Positions 7,596 to 16,371 of a DNA stretch of 64,000 bases are shown here, in pieces. Origin of the DNA: Hominilimicola fabiformis (lineage in GTDB: Bacteria; Bacillota; Clostridia; UBA1381); assembly GCF_020687385.1 (NCBI RefSeq), contig NZ_JAJEQM010000001.1, positions 1-64,000 on the forward strand, in the 5' to 3' direction. The notes beneath the pieces are model-generated. The model was not told the origin of the DNA and did not search any database. It worked only from the letters and a program-made list of their open reading frames with translations. Each line of letters opens with the position of its first letter. Position 1 is the first letter of the stretch. The position numbers and the translations under genes are program-made.

Positions 7596-7605
7596 TATTA
7601 AGAAT

Positions 7606-7642
7606 TAGTGAGAATGGTCTATCGGACTATTCTCACTTTTTC
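7606..7642 (+). terminator. terminator after the secreted-protein gene
   Basis: AGTGAGAAT and ATTCTCACT form a stem around a short pairing region (GGTC/GGAC), followed by a T-run at 7637-7641. It separates the upstream gene from the recombinase region. Confidence 0.7.
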
Positions 7643-7667
7643 AAAAATTCAAAGGAGGAAAATTAAG

Positions 7668-7823
7668 ATGAAAGTAGAAAGAACAATAGTGATAAAAGAA
7701 AATGAAATTTCTGAAGAAGTAGGACAATATGAAAAAGAAATTACTAAACTTTTGGCAGAAATATTAATGAAAACAGAAAATATAATGGTTGACAAAAGTG
7801 ATAGTTTAGGATATACTTCATAG
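7668..7823 (+). CDS. 51-residue acidic protein of unknown function
   Basis: ATG 7668 follows a perfect AAAGGAGG (7651-7658) at good spacing, so this shorter form is preferred to an upstream ATG at 7608 inside the terminator. The product is highly charged and predicted helical (ISEEVGQYEKEITKLLAEILMKTENI). Its position before a serine recombinase could mean a directionality factor or regulator, but no motif proves this. The 3' end of the gene contains the promoter for the recombinase. Confidence 0.6.
   Translation: MKVERTIVIKENEISEEVGQYEKEITKLLAEILMKTENIMVDKSDSLGYTS
7789..7817 (+). promoter_or_regulatory. promoter for the recombinase
   Basis: TTGACA (7789-7794), a 17-base spacer and TATACT (7812-7817) lie inside the end of the preceding small ORF and 65 bases before the recombinase start. 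Confidence 0.75.
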
Positions 7824-7881
7824 TATACAAGAGTAGGGACAATAGAATATATCAGATGTACACTCAAAAGGAGTGTGGATT

Positions 7882-9423
7882 ATGATAGAAAACTATTTAG
7901 AAAAAATTAAACAAAGATTGAAAGTTGTAGTTCTTCATGCAGTTATATATACTCGATATTCTTCGGACAATCAGAGAAGTGAATCTATTGACGCACAAAT
8001 AAGATTGATAAGAAAATGGGCTCAAGAGTATAATATTATTATTGATAAAGTTTATGCCGATGAGGCACAAAGTGCAAAGCGAGATGATAGACAACAATTT
8101 CAACAAATGATAGCTGATTAAAAAAAACAAAAAGGTTGGCAACTTGTCTTAGTACATAAATTAGACAGGTTTGCCAGAAATAGAATGGATAGTGTAGCAT
8201 ATCGTGTGGAATTGAGAAAAAACAAAAAATATCTGATTAGCACTACGGAACAATTTGATGATACGCCTGAAAGTTGTTTGCTGGAAGGTATCATTGAATC
8301 AATGGCAGAGTTTTATTCAAAGAATTTGGCTCGTGAAACAATGAAAGGCTTAACCGAAAATGCCTTGAAAGCAAAACATTGCGGAGGAACTCCACCGTTG
8401 GGCTATGAACTGGACGCATTAAATTTCTACAAGATAAATGAATTTGAAGCACAAGGTGTAAAACTCATTTATCAGTGGTTTCTTGAGGGAAAATCATACA
8501 CTGATATTATAGCGGGAATTAATTCATTGGGTTATCGTACTAAGCGTAAAAGAATGTTTACTCGTAATTCACTGTATGAAATTTTGAGAAATGAAAAATA
8601 TACAGGAACTTTTGTCTATAACAAGATGGAAAGTAGAGATGAATTTACTGGAGCACGTTCACGCCATAAGTATAAACCTGAAAGTGAAATAATAAAAGTA
8701 GAAAATATGATTCCAGAGATTATATCAAAAGAAGATTGGAACAATGTTCAAATAATCTTGAACAGTAGAAAAAATGCCCATACTAATCGTGCTAAAGAAG
8801 AATACTTGCTTTCCGGTAAGGTTCAATGCGGTGAATGTGGAGGGAGCTATGTCGGCAAGCGAACAACCAATAGCAGAGGAAATGTGTATTTATCCTATAT
8901 ATGTTGTCGAAAACGAAATTCTAACTATAAATGCAAAAATCATTGTGTAAATCGTGATTGGTTAGAAGAGTATGTATTGAAAATTGTAGATAACTATATA
9001 TCACATCTCAGTCATAAACAACAACATTGTATTTATAAATTGTGTTTGGAACGTGTAGAAAATTCTCATCAATCAGAAATAGAGGTTCTGAAAAAAGAAG
9101 TAAGAAATATAGATAAAGAACTTTTTAGAATTGCAGACGTTATTACAATAGCCAGTTCTTCAACATTGATAGAGAAACTTACATCATTAGAACAACAGAA
9201 AGCCGAAATTCAATTACAAATTGAAAATTTGGCAAAAGAAAAACGTAAAAGTTTATCTGAACAAGAAATAGGTTTATTTTTGATAAACTTCAGAAAAATG
9301 TTAAAAGAGAGGTCAGCTCCTTACTTAAAAGAGTTGGTGTATCTTATAGTAAATAAAATAATAGTAAATCAAGAAAATGTAATCGTTTACTTGAATGTAC
9401 CTAATGTAAAAGTAAATAAATAG
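7882..9423 (+). pseudogene. large serine recombinase, interrupted by TAA
   Basis: The frame encodes a large serine recombinase of about 513 codons. It has the N-terminal resolvase domain with YTRYSSDNQ (catalytic serine 27 or 28) and VHKLDRFARNR. The recombinase domain follows (GYELD, YRTKRKRMFTRNSLYEILRNEKYTG), then a zinc ribbon (CGECGG, CCRKRN, CKNHC) and a C-terminal coiled coil. An in-frame TAA at 8119-8121 (codon 80) splits the catalytic domain, and reading continues in the same frame directly after it. The start ATG 7882 follows AAAGGAG. The gene sits against the right boundary of the element, as expected for its integrase. Without readthrough it should be inactive. Confidence 0.85.
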
Positions 9424-9446
9424 TAACACTATCAAAAGAGTGTCCT

Positions 9447-9480
9447 TCAAAATGGCTCCGCACTGGAGGAGCCATTTTGA
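9447..9480. repeat. 13-bp dyad at the right element boundary
   Basis: TCAAAATGGCTCC and GGAGCCATTTTGA (9447-9459 and 9468-9480) form a perfect 13-bp dyad around GCACTGGA. It overlaps the repeated tRNA end. It could be a recombinase-binding dyad, as attachment sites of large serine recombinases are imperfect dyads, or a transcription stop for the recombinase gene. Confidence 0.5.
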
Positions 9481-9481
9481 T
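9463..9481 (+). repeat. right attachment repeat
   Basis: This is a copy of the tRNA-Asn 3' end (CTGGAGGAGCCA plus TTTGAT, one mismatch to 220-238). It is followed at once by a strong terminator, which would have been the natural end of the tRNA-Asn transcript before integration. Confidence 0.65.
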
Positions 9482-9518
9482 ATCCACAAACAAGAAATGT
9501 TTGTGGATGTTTTTTTTC
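9482..9518 (+). terminator. displaced tRNA/rRNA operon terminator
   Basis: ATCCACAAAC/GTTTGTGGAT (9482-9491 and 9499-9508) with a 7-base loop is followed by eight T. It lies eight bases after the right attachment repeat. This supports the idea that the element inserted between tRNA-Asn and its terminator. Confidence 0.8.
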
Positions 9519-9579
9519 TATGTCAATAGTTGTGGTGAAATCTGTGGAATGGGAAATCACCCATATATGAATGTATATC

Positions 9580-9606
9580 AACGACCTTGTTTTGCAAGGT
9601 CGTTTT
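9580..9606 (+). terminator. terminator-like hairpin within the ISL3 remnant end
   Basis: AACGACCTT/AAGGTCGTT (9580-9588 and 9595-9603) with a GTTTTG loop is followed by T on the plus strand. The same bases encode the last residues of the ISL3 transposase remnant on the minus strand, so the hairpin may be fortuitous or part of the IS end. Confidence 0.45.
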
Positions 9607-10314
9607 TGTAGCTGAACATATGCAGGATACGATTGCGAAACCTTATTTTAAAATTGTGGTATCCGTAAGCATTACGCTTGAGGACCTTGATTTTGTTGTT
9701 ACAGCCTTTGGTAAAATTGTTTGAATAAGCGGACGTCAAAGGAGTTTAGTATTTCGGTCTGCCAATTCAGCAGTGTTTTAGCGCAATACTTATATTCTTC
9801 AATATTACAGCTTTCAGCGGATGAAATCCAGTCAGACATAAGTTGCTTTGCTGTTTGACGGTCATTGGCATCCATAATTTTATAGAATTGCTCCTTAAGA
9901 TAGTACGCCTGAAGCATTTCATCAGATATGTAAAGCAGAGAATTTGACCGTTCTTTTTTCCAATCCTTAAGCTTGACATTTCGCTTTATGAGAAGCCGTT
10001 TTGAGTGTTTGAATAAAAGGCGGTACTTTTTGCCGTAGATTTGTTGTATCCGTTTTCTTACCTTATCGAAAGCCCAGACCATTTGACGGATAAAGTGGTA
10101 ACGGTCAATAACTTGAGTGCCGTTTTTGAAGAAGGCAAAGGTAATATCGGTGTATTGCTACTACATATCGCTTACAAAATACTTGGCTTCTGTTAGGGAG
10201 AAGATCAAGAACTCTGTGAATATCAATGAGAGCAAGACAGTGAGAAGAAGTGATTTTTTTTACTAAAATTCTTTGAAAACCCAAGATATTTTGAGTATAA
10301 TTTATGTAGAGCAT
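9580..10314 (-). pseudogene. ISL3-family transposase remnant
   Basis: Minus-strand pieces in order: an N-terminus starting at 10314 (YTQNILGF, typical of ISL3 transposases), then IDIHRVLDLLP, then TEAKYFVSDM ending in two TAG codons, then IDRYHFIRQMVWAFDKVRKRI (the longest open piece is 9699-10082), then LLNWQTEILNSFDV. A frameshift near 9725 leads into CNNKIKVLKRNAYGY and the C-terminus. The central part of the transposase, including the zinc-binding region, is missing. The insertion sequence is dead. No clear terminal inverted repeats were found. Confidence 0.75.
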
Positions 10315-10605
10315 AACAAATTCCTCATTAAATGGTTGGGTGATAATTCCATTATACAGGATATGAAGCTGTTATGCTTTTATTTATCACAACTTTTATA
10401 ATACAGCCTATTTTTCTTCATACAACAAGTATAATATTTTTGTTGAATTTGTTAATATTAAGTTAACGTCTGTGTGTCACAGACCGCATAGGAACTAGAA
10501 TTTTCGCAATCTTATTACTAATTTCCGTTTTTTCTTATAGCGTATTATATTAGAATTTTATATAATTAGAATATGAAAAACAAGATTGGAAAGAGGCGAT
10601 AAAAC
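10315..10605. promoter_or_regulatory. AT-rich upstream region of the glycan locus
   Basis: No gene is visible in these 291 bases. A dyad GTCTGTG-TGT-CACAGAC lies at 10468-10484 and could be an operator for the locus. TATAAT at 10561-10566 lies 40 bases before the start codon of the first gene but has a poor -35 match, as is common for activator-dependent promoters. The assignment is weak. Confidence 0.35.
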
Positions 10606-12765
10606 ATGAAACAAAAACATCTCAAAAGAAGAATTGGAACGGTGATTGTCGCATGGATAATGTTATTATCAGGAAGCTTGCCGGTATCGGCGGCGATGCT
10701 GGAAATCACAGGCACATTTGGGGACAGGAATGTAGGGAAATGGCTGACTGCTATGGTACTGTCAAATAATGATACGGCTGTCGACCCAATTCCTGAGAAT
10801 ATCACTTACATAACACAGGAAAAAATAAAATCAGATGGTAGTTTTAGCTTGAAACTTCCGATAATGCAGGAAACGGACACTTTCCGTTCCAATTTGCCGA
10901 TAAATGCAGATACGGGAAAATATTTTTATGTATCAAGCATGAATGGAAGCTCAGACGGAACGGGAAGCGCAGCTTCGCCTGTAAACACAATGCAAAAGGC
11001 ATTTGAACTTGTGGAGGACGGAGATACAATAGTATTGCTTGACACAGTTCGTGTTTCAAGCTGGGATACCTCAAAAAGTCTGACCGTAACAGGACAAAAT
11101 CCGATTACGGGAGTTACTGAGGGAGGTATTGACTTAACTGAAATCGTATCTTTAAGGATTTGCGGTCCGGTAAAATTTGAAAAATTGAAGTTTGTTACAA
11201 AGGCTGCAGCGAGCATGGATGAAAAGGCGAACCGAATATTTGCCTGCGGAAATTCTCTTGTAATGGGTGAAGGTCTGACCATGACAGAGCCAATTGATAT
11301 TCTTGGAGGCAATTCGATTGGGAATACTGCAGAGAGTACCGATTTGACACTTCTTAGCGGACGTTATCGTCGCATTTACGGCGGTGGCTGGAATTCTCCT
11401 GTAAACGGCGATACTCATATTGTAATCGGAGGCACGGTAAACAGTGAATATTCCGTAGAGGACAGCTCGCAAAATTATTATGATTCAAGAGTGTTCGGTG
11501 GAGGTGCGTACAGCGGTTCCGAAGTAGCAGGAGAAACCTATATAACAATTAAGGATAATGCGGCGATTGCGTATGTAGTCGGTGGCGGTTCGGGAAAAGG
11601 AACGGACATAAAAGGCGGAGCTACACACATAAGTATTGACGGTGGCAGAGTTATGAATGTGTATGGCGGTACTGTGGATAAAACTACAGTATATGAAGGC
11701 GATACTTACATAAATATGAGCGGTGGAAGCGTTGAAGGAATATTCGGTGGCTCAATGAGTCAGACTATGACAGGAAATACTCGTATTGCCGTATCAGGCG
11801 GACAGGTGACACGACGCATTTACGGCGGCTGCTATAATGATTGGTCAGGTTCATGGAATTCAAATTTTCATGTTGACGGCACAACTGCCGTTTGGGTTGG
11901 CGGTGATGCACGTCTGATTACAGGCGAGGGCTTAAGCAGCGGGAACAAGGACAATTCGGGAATTTTTGCTGCCAGCCGTGCATCAAGCAATTTAACAACA
12001 GAAAACTCGTATTTGATTTTTGCTGATGGTACTTATGATAAATGGAAGGATAAAATAGGAGATGTAAGCGGCTGGAGCGGTACTTTTAAGCCGTATAATG
12101 ATTATTTGGTAAAGGCCGGAAATGGCGGTACTGCTATATTGGACAATAATACTATAGGAGCGCTTGATCTGACAGCAGAGGAAGGGAAAATAGCATTCTG
12201 CAACGGACAGCAGACAGAAAACGGAATTTACAATATTAAAGATGCGGAAACCGTCATTGAATTTTCACAGATAGCTGAAGTAACTCCGACACCAACGGCA
12301 AGCCCGACGGCAAGTCCAACGACAAGCCCGACAGCAGGACCGATAACAGAGCCAACGGCAAGCCCAACGGCAAGCCCGACAGCAGGACCGATAACAGAGC
12401 CAACGGCAAGTCCAACGGCAAGCCCGACAGCAGGACCGATAACAGAGCCAACGGCAACTCCGACAGTAAGTTCGACACCCGAACAGTCGGCAAAACTGAC
12501 AGAAAACGGAGCAGAGGTTTCGGCAGACATTGCACTGGAAAAATTTGAGGGCGGCGAGCGCGTTTTAGCCGCTGTCTATAATTCAGACAGACAGCTTGTC
12601 ACGGCAAAAATTATGGAAATTACAGAAAACGGTAATTATAAATTAAACCTTGATTTTACACCTATTCCTACGGAGAGATATACAATTAAACTGTTTGTGT
12701 GGAAATTGCACGAAATGAAACCGCTTAACAACGGTTATTCGTTCGGACCTCTCGGCGGTGAATAA
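10606..12765 (+). CDS. secreted beta-helix-like surface protein with Pro/Thr linker
   Basis: The protein has 719 residues. A signal peptide ends near residue 29 (LPVSAA). Residues 95-520 hold many short glycine-rich turns (RIYGGGWNS, VFGGGAYSG, YVVGGGSGKG, VYGG, IFGGS, RIYGGC) at about 25-35 residue spacing. This pattern fits a right-handed parallel beta-helix, as in polysaccharide-binding or pectinase-like proteins, but no catalytic triad is evident. A TPTAS-type Pro/Thr linker (about 560-625) leads to a C-terminal beta domain. It is the first gene of the locus and probably binds or processes a glycan outside the cell. Confidence 0.6.
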   Translation: MKQKHLKRRIGTVIVAWIMLLSGSLPVSAAMLEITGTFGDRNVGKWLTAMVLSNNDTAVDPIPENITYITQEKIKSDGSFSLKLPIMQETDTFRSNLPINADTGKYFYVSSMNGSSDGTGSAASPVNTMQKAFELVEDGDTIVLLDTVRVSSWDTSKSLTVTGQNPITGVTEGGIDLTEIVSLRICGPVKFEKLKFVTKAAASMDEKANRIFACGNSLVMGEGLTMTEPIDILGGNSIGNTAESTDLTLLSGRYRRIYGGGWNSPVNGDTHIVIGGTVNSEYSVEDSSQNYYDSRVFGGGAYSGSEVAGETYITIKDNAAIAYVVGGGSGKGTDIKGGATHISIDGGRVMNVYGGTVDKTTVYEGDTYINMSGGSVEGIFGGSMSQTMTGNTRIAVSGGQVTRRIYGGCYNDWSGSWNSNFHVDGTTAVWVGGDARLITGEGLSSGNKDNSGIFAASRASSNLTTENSYLIFADGTYDKWKDKIGDVSGWSGTFKPYNDYLVKAGNGGTAILDNNTIGALDLTAEEGKIAFCNGQQTENGIYNIKDAETVIEFSQIAEVTPTPTASPTASPTTSPTAGPITEPTASPTASPTAGPITEPTASPTASPTAGPITEPTATPTVSSTPEQSAKLTENGAEVSADIALEKFEGGERVLAAVYNSDRQLVTAKIMEITENGNYKLNLDFTPIPTERYTIKLFVWKLHEMKPLNNGYSFGPLGGE
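12288..12477 (+). repeat. 48-bp tandem repeat encoding a Pro/Thr linker
   Basis: About three nearly identical 48-bp units encode 16-residue repeats (PTAGPITEPTASPTAS), flanked by shorter TASP units. The DNA copies differ by only a few bases, suggesting recent expansion. The encoded linker probably spans the cell wall and is a likely site of length variation or glycosylation. Confidence 0.85.
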
Positions 12766-12809
12766 GTAAGATAAATAACAAATTTTCATTTATGAAAGGA
12801 TGGAGAATT

Positions 12810-14471
12810 ATGAAAAAGATTTGTAAATTGCTATCATTTTTATTGATTTGCACTCTCGGAGCTACGGTTCTTAGCGGCTGCGGAGAGAAAAAGAATGTTG
12901 CTACAACAACGAACGAAGCTTATGTGATGGACGAAAATCTTAATCCACCGGGAGAATTTCCTGTTTGCAAAGAAAAAATTACTCTGACAGTAGGTATTCC
13001 CAAAGATGCATTAGTTACAGATTATGACGAAAATCTTTATACCAAAGCACTTGAAGAAAAAATGAATTGTGATATTGAATTTGTTTATCTGCCGTCAACT
13101 GTCGCAGAGGCAAAGCAAAAGGTAGAACTGATGATTGCAGCAGACGGTAAGGATTTGCCGGATATAATTGTGAATGTTCCTATGGAGGACAGTTCTATTT
13201 TGAGATATGGTTCAAGAGGTTTCATCAAATCTTTGAATCAATACTATGATAATTCCGCTTATTATTTGAATGATGTTTTAAAAGCAGAAACTAATCTTAA
13301 GGATATGATTACTATGGCTGATGGCAATATCTATGTAATACCGCGTTATCAGAAAATCCTGCAAAACGAGCTGGGATATCGTATGTGGATTTACAAGCCG
13401 TGGCTTGAAAAGCTAAATCTTTCAGAACCGAAAACTTTGGACGAATTTTATAATGTTTTAAAGGCGTTTAAGGAGAAAGACCCAAATGGTAACGGATTAG
13501 CAGATGAGATTCCGTTTATCGGCGCTACAAGCGGCGGAGAAAACTGGTTCTGTGACTTTATTGCAGCAGCGTTCCAACCAATTGATATTCAAAGCAATTA
13601 TCTATATCCTGAGAATGGAAAAATTAAAGCGGCTTATGTTGAGCCTGAGTATAAAGAGGCATTAAAGTATTTGAATAAGCTTTGTACAGAGGGTTTGCTT
13701 TCTCCATCATCTTTTACTTCTGATGGTGCACAGACCAGACAGACAATACAAAACCCAAGTGGCGTGCAAGTGGGTTGCTTTACCTCTATGGCACCGACCT
13801 ATCTTATCAATGCAACAGATAGAGCGGAAGGATATGATATTCTCGCACCACTTACGCAGGATAACGGTACGGGATATGCAGTATATGCGGCAAGTATCCC
13901 GACAAACTCATTCTTTATCACAAAAAATTGTCAGTATCCTGAAGCAGCATTTCGTTTAGGGGATATTATGATGAGTGAAGAAATGTCCATTTGGAACAGA
14001 TTTGGTAAGAAGGGAACGGATTGGATTGAACCGGAAGAGGGTGATCATGGCATGTTCGAAAGTATGGGATATAAGGCGAAAATCAAGCCTGTATTAGCAT
14101 GGGGCTCGCCACAAAATTCTCATTGGCAGCAGGGCGCTCCCGCATACCGCAGTTATGAGCTTGCTTGTGCTACAGTAGACAGTGGCTCCAATATATATGA
14201 AACAAGAATTGCGGAGCATTTGCAATCCTATCTTGATAAGAAACCTAAGGAATATATAACAAAAATAATTTACACTGAGGATGAAATAAATGCTATCAAT
14301 GAAATTCAGCAGAACATTACAAGTTATCGCAAAGACAGCGTAGCACGGTTTATAATCGGAGACTGGGATATTGAAAGCGGTTGGGAGGACTATCTCAAGG
14401 AAATGAAAGCGATAGGTGTTGATGAAATGCTTGATATTGTGCAGAAAGCATATGACAGATGCAATAAATAG
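12810..14471 (+). CDS. sugar-binding lipoprotein of ABC transporter (LipO-like)
   Basis: The protein has 553 residues. The N-terminus is a lipoprotein signal with lipobox LSGC (cysteine near residue 24). The body is a family 1 extracellular solute-binding protein of the large type found with LplB/YtcP permeases (NPNGNGLADEIPF calcium-like loop; WGSPQNSHWQQG). It should capture oligosaccharides at the membrane and deliver them to the two permeases encoded next. An upstream ATG at 12792 is part of the ribosome-site region; ATG 12810 has AAAGGA at good spacing. No ATPase gene is in the locus; a shared MsmK/UgpC-type ATPase elsewhere is expected. Confidence 0.85.
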   Translation: MKKICKLLSFLLICTLGATVLSGCGEKKNVATTTNEAYVMDENLNPPGEFPVCKEKITLTVGIPKDALVTDYDENLYTKALEEKMNCDIEFVYLPSTVAEAKQKVELMIAADGKDLPDIIVNVPMEDSSILRYGSRGFIKSLNQYYDNSAYYLNDVLKAETNLKDMITMADGNIYVIPRYQKILQNELGYRMWIYKPWLEKLNLSEPKTLDEFYNVLKAFKEKDPNGNGLADEIPFIGATSGGENWFCDFIAAAFQPIDIQSNYLYPENGKIKAAYVEPEYKEALKYLNKLCTEGLLSPSSFTSDGAQTRQTIQNPSGVQVGCFTSMAPTYLINATDRAEGYDILAPLTQDNGTGYAVYAASIPTNSFFITKNCQYPEAAFRLGDIMMSEEMSIWNRFGKKGTDWIEPEEGDHGMFESMGYKAKIKPVLAWGSPQNSHWQQGAPAYRSYELACATVDSGSNIYETRIAEHLQSYLDKKPKEYITKIIYTEDEINAINEIQQNITSYRKDSVARFIIGDWDIESGWEDYLKEMKAIGVDEMLDIVQKAYDRCNK

Positions 14472-14485
14472 GAGGATATGCCGTT

Positions 14486-15442
14486 ATGAAAACAACAAAG
14501 GTAGTTTTGCAAACCCACACAATTAAGAGGACATCCTTAATCGAAAATTTGAAAAAGCATTGGCAGCTGTTTTTATTCTTGATTCTTCCTCTTTTGTACA
14601 TTATTATCTTTGCTTACGGACCGATGATGGGACTGCAAATAGCATTTAAGGATTTTGATGCGGCAAAGGGAGTATGGGGAAGTCCATGGGTTGGATTGAA
14701 GCATTTCAAAAATTTTATCAGCTCATACCAGTTCGCACGTGTACTGAAAAACACATTGGTTACATCGGTGTACTCGCTTGTGGCACGTTTTCCTGTACCA
14801 ATACTCTTGGCATTGAGTATTAACATCATGAGAAATAAAAGATTTAAAAAAGCTACGCAGATGATTGTATATGTTCCGCACTTTATTTCGGTAGTGGTAC
14901 TTGTCGGAATGGTTAACCAATTTTTCAATCCGTTTGTCGGATTGTACGGTAATATTTATAAGATGATGTTTGGTACAAATGCGCCCGACCTGCTTTCAAG
15001 TCCAACCTCATTTTTACATCTGTATGTTTGGTCGGGTGTGTGGCAGAACATGGGATGGGACTCTATAATCTATCTGGCAGCACTTTCGTCAGTATCACCC
15101 GATTTACACGAAGCGGCTCAGATGGATGGCGCATCAAGGCTAAGACGTGTAATAAGCATTGACCTTCCTGCAATTATGCCTACAATTATATTACTGCTTA
15201 TTATAAATGCAGGTCAGGTTATGAATTTGGGCTTCGAAAAAATATATCTTATGCAAAATGATGTGAACCTGAGATTAAGCGAGGTTATTTCAACTTATGT
15301 GTATAAGGTGGGTATATCGGCAAGTGGAGGAAATTATTCGTATGCTACTGCAATAGGTATGTTTAATTCGATAATTAATTTTATTCTTGTTTCGACCGTA
15401 AATTGGCTTGCCAATAAGTACGGTGATACAAGTCTGTGGTAA
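14486..15442 (+). CDS. ABC sugar permease, LplB family
   Basis: The protein has 318 residues and six predicted membrane segments, starting with LFLFLILPLLYIIIFAYGPM. The cytoplasmic EAA loop is present (HEAAQMDGASRLRRVISIDLPAIMP). It is the first of a heteromeric permease pair and follows the binding protein by 14 bases with GGAGG just upstream. LplB-type permeases import complex-polysaccharide fragments. Confidence 0.88.
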   Translation: MKTTKVVLQTHTIKRTSLIENLKKHWQLFLFLILPLLYIIIFAYGPMMGLQIAFKDFDAAKGVWGSPWVGLKHFKNFISSYQFARVLKNTLVTSVYSLVARFPVPILLALSINIMRNKRFKKATQMIVYVPHFISVVVLVGMVNQFFNPFVGLYGNIYKMMFGTNAPDLLSSPTSFLHLYVWSGVWQNMGWDSIIYLAALSSVSPDLHEAAQMDGASRLRRVISIDLPAIMPTIILLLIINAGQVMNLGFEKIYLMQNDVNLRLSEVISTYVYKVGISASGGNYSYATAIGMFNSIINFILVSTVNWLANKYGDTSLW

Positions 15443-15456
15443 GGAGGTAAGAGATT

Positions 15457-16362
15457 ATGAGCGTTAAAGCAAAGAAAAGTATAAAAACATCTAAACAGGA
15501 CACTTTGTTTTATGCGGTTATTTATGCTGTAATCCTGTTGATTTTGATAATTCTTCTCTGGCCTCTTATATTTATAGTTTCGTCGTCATTATCCTCTAAA
15601 GAGGCAGTAATGGCGGGGCGTGTATTTTTACTGCCCGTTAACTTTAGCTTGGAGGGCTATAAGGCGGTATTTCAGACAAATGAAGTGCTTATCGGATTTA
15701 GAAATACAGTGTTATACACTCTGTTCGGAACTATGCTTAATGTGGCACTGACATTAATAGCGGCTTATCCTCTGTCAAGAAAGGATTTGCCGTACAGAAG
15801 AATGTGGAGTTTTATTTTCACATTTACAATGATTTTTTCGGGCGGTATGATACCTACATATATGGTTGTAAATAAATTAGGTCTTATGAATTCACCGCTG
15901 GCAATGATTTTGCCTACGGCAATGTCGGTATATAATCTTATGATTGCAAGGACATTTATGGAAAACAGCATACCGAGCGAACTTTTGGAGGCGGCAAGAG
16001 TAGACGGATGTGACGATATAGCATATTTCTGGAAAATACTGCTTCCGCTCTCAAAGCCCGTAATTGCGGTTATAACCCTTTATTATGCCGTAGCACATTG
16101 GAATTCTTATTTTAACGCATTTCTGTATATTACGGATGCAAAGTTAAATCCGCTCCAGATTGTGCTGAGAAATATTTTGCTGGCAAATCAGATTGATACG
16201 GCAATGACTACTGATTTTGATACTATGACTTCCAAACAGGGCTTGGCGGATGTTTTGAAATATTCACTCATTGTTGTCAGCACTCTTCCTGTTATGATTA
16301 TGTATCCTTTTGTACAGAAGTACTTTACAAAAGGCGTTATGATTGGTGCAGTGAAAGGATAA
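15457..16362 (+). CDS. ABC sugar permease, YtcP/LplC family
   Basis: The protein has 301 residues and six membrane segments. Its EAA loop reads LLEAARVDGCDDIAYFWKILLPLSKP, and it ends with the typical QKYFTKGVMIGAVKG of this family. It pairs with the LplB-like permease 15 bases upstream. AAGGAGG precedes the start codon. Confidence 0.88.
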   Translation: MSVKAKKSIKTSKQDTLFYAVIYAVILLILIILLWPLIFIVSSSLSSKEAVMAGRVFLLPVNFSLEGYKAVFQTNEVLIGFRNTVLYTLFGTMLNVALTLIAAYPLSRKDLPYRRMWSFIFTFTMIFSGGMIPTYMVVNKLGLMNSPLAMILPTAMSVYNLMIARTFMENSIPSELLEAARVDGCDDIAYFWKILLPLSKPVIAVITLYYAVAHWNSYFNAFLYITDAKLNPLQIVLRNILLANQIDTAMTTDFDTMTSKQGLADVLKYSLIVVSTLPVMIMYPFVQKYFTKGVMIGAVKG

Positions 16363-16371
16363 GGTGATTGA

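Larger units (their letters stand above)
220..9481. mobile_element. integrated plasmid-like element at tRNA-Asn
   Basis: The segment is bounded by a direct repeat of the tRNA-Asn 3' end and ends with a large serine recombinase gene beside the right boundary. Inside are a RepA_N-type initiator, ParB, MobC, exported proteins and a toxin-antitoxin-like locus, all typical of mobilizable integrated plasmids. No relaxase, coupling protein or VirB4-type ATPase is present, so it could at most be mobilized in trans. The recombinase has a premature stop, so the element is probably stranded. The boundaries are inferred from the repeat. Confidence 0.72.

Noticed and set aside
8119-8121. TAA in the recombinase as a recoded sense codon
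   Set aside because: All other genes in the window use TAA as a normal stop and there is no recoding signal; a nonsense mutation or read error is simpler.
220-9481. Full conjugative element (ICE)
   Set aside because: No relaxase, coupling protein or type IV secretion ATPase is present; only ParB, MobC and an initiator.
12228-12535. Minus-strand ORFs of 93 and 100 codons with VGLAVGS-type repeats
   Set aside because: They are shadows of the 48-bp Pro/Thr linker repeat on the plus strand.
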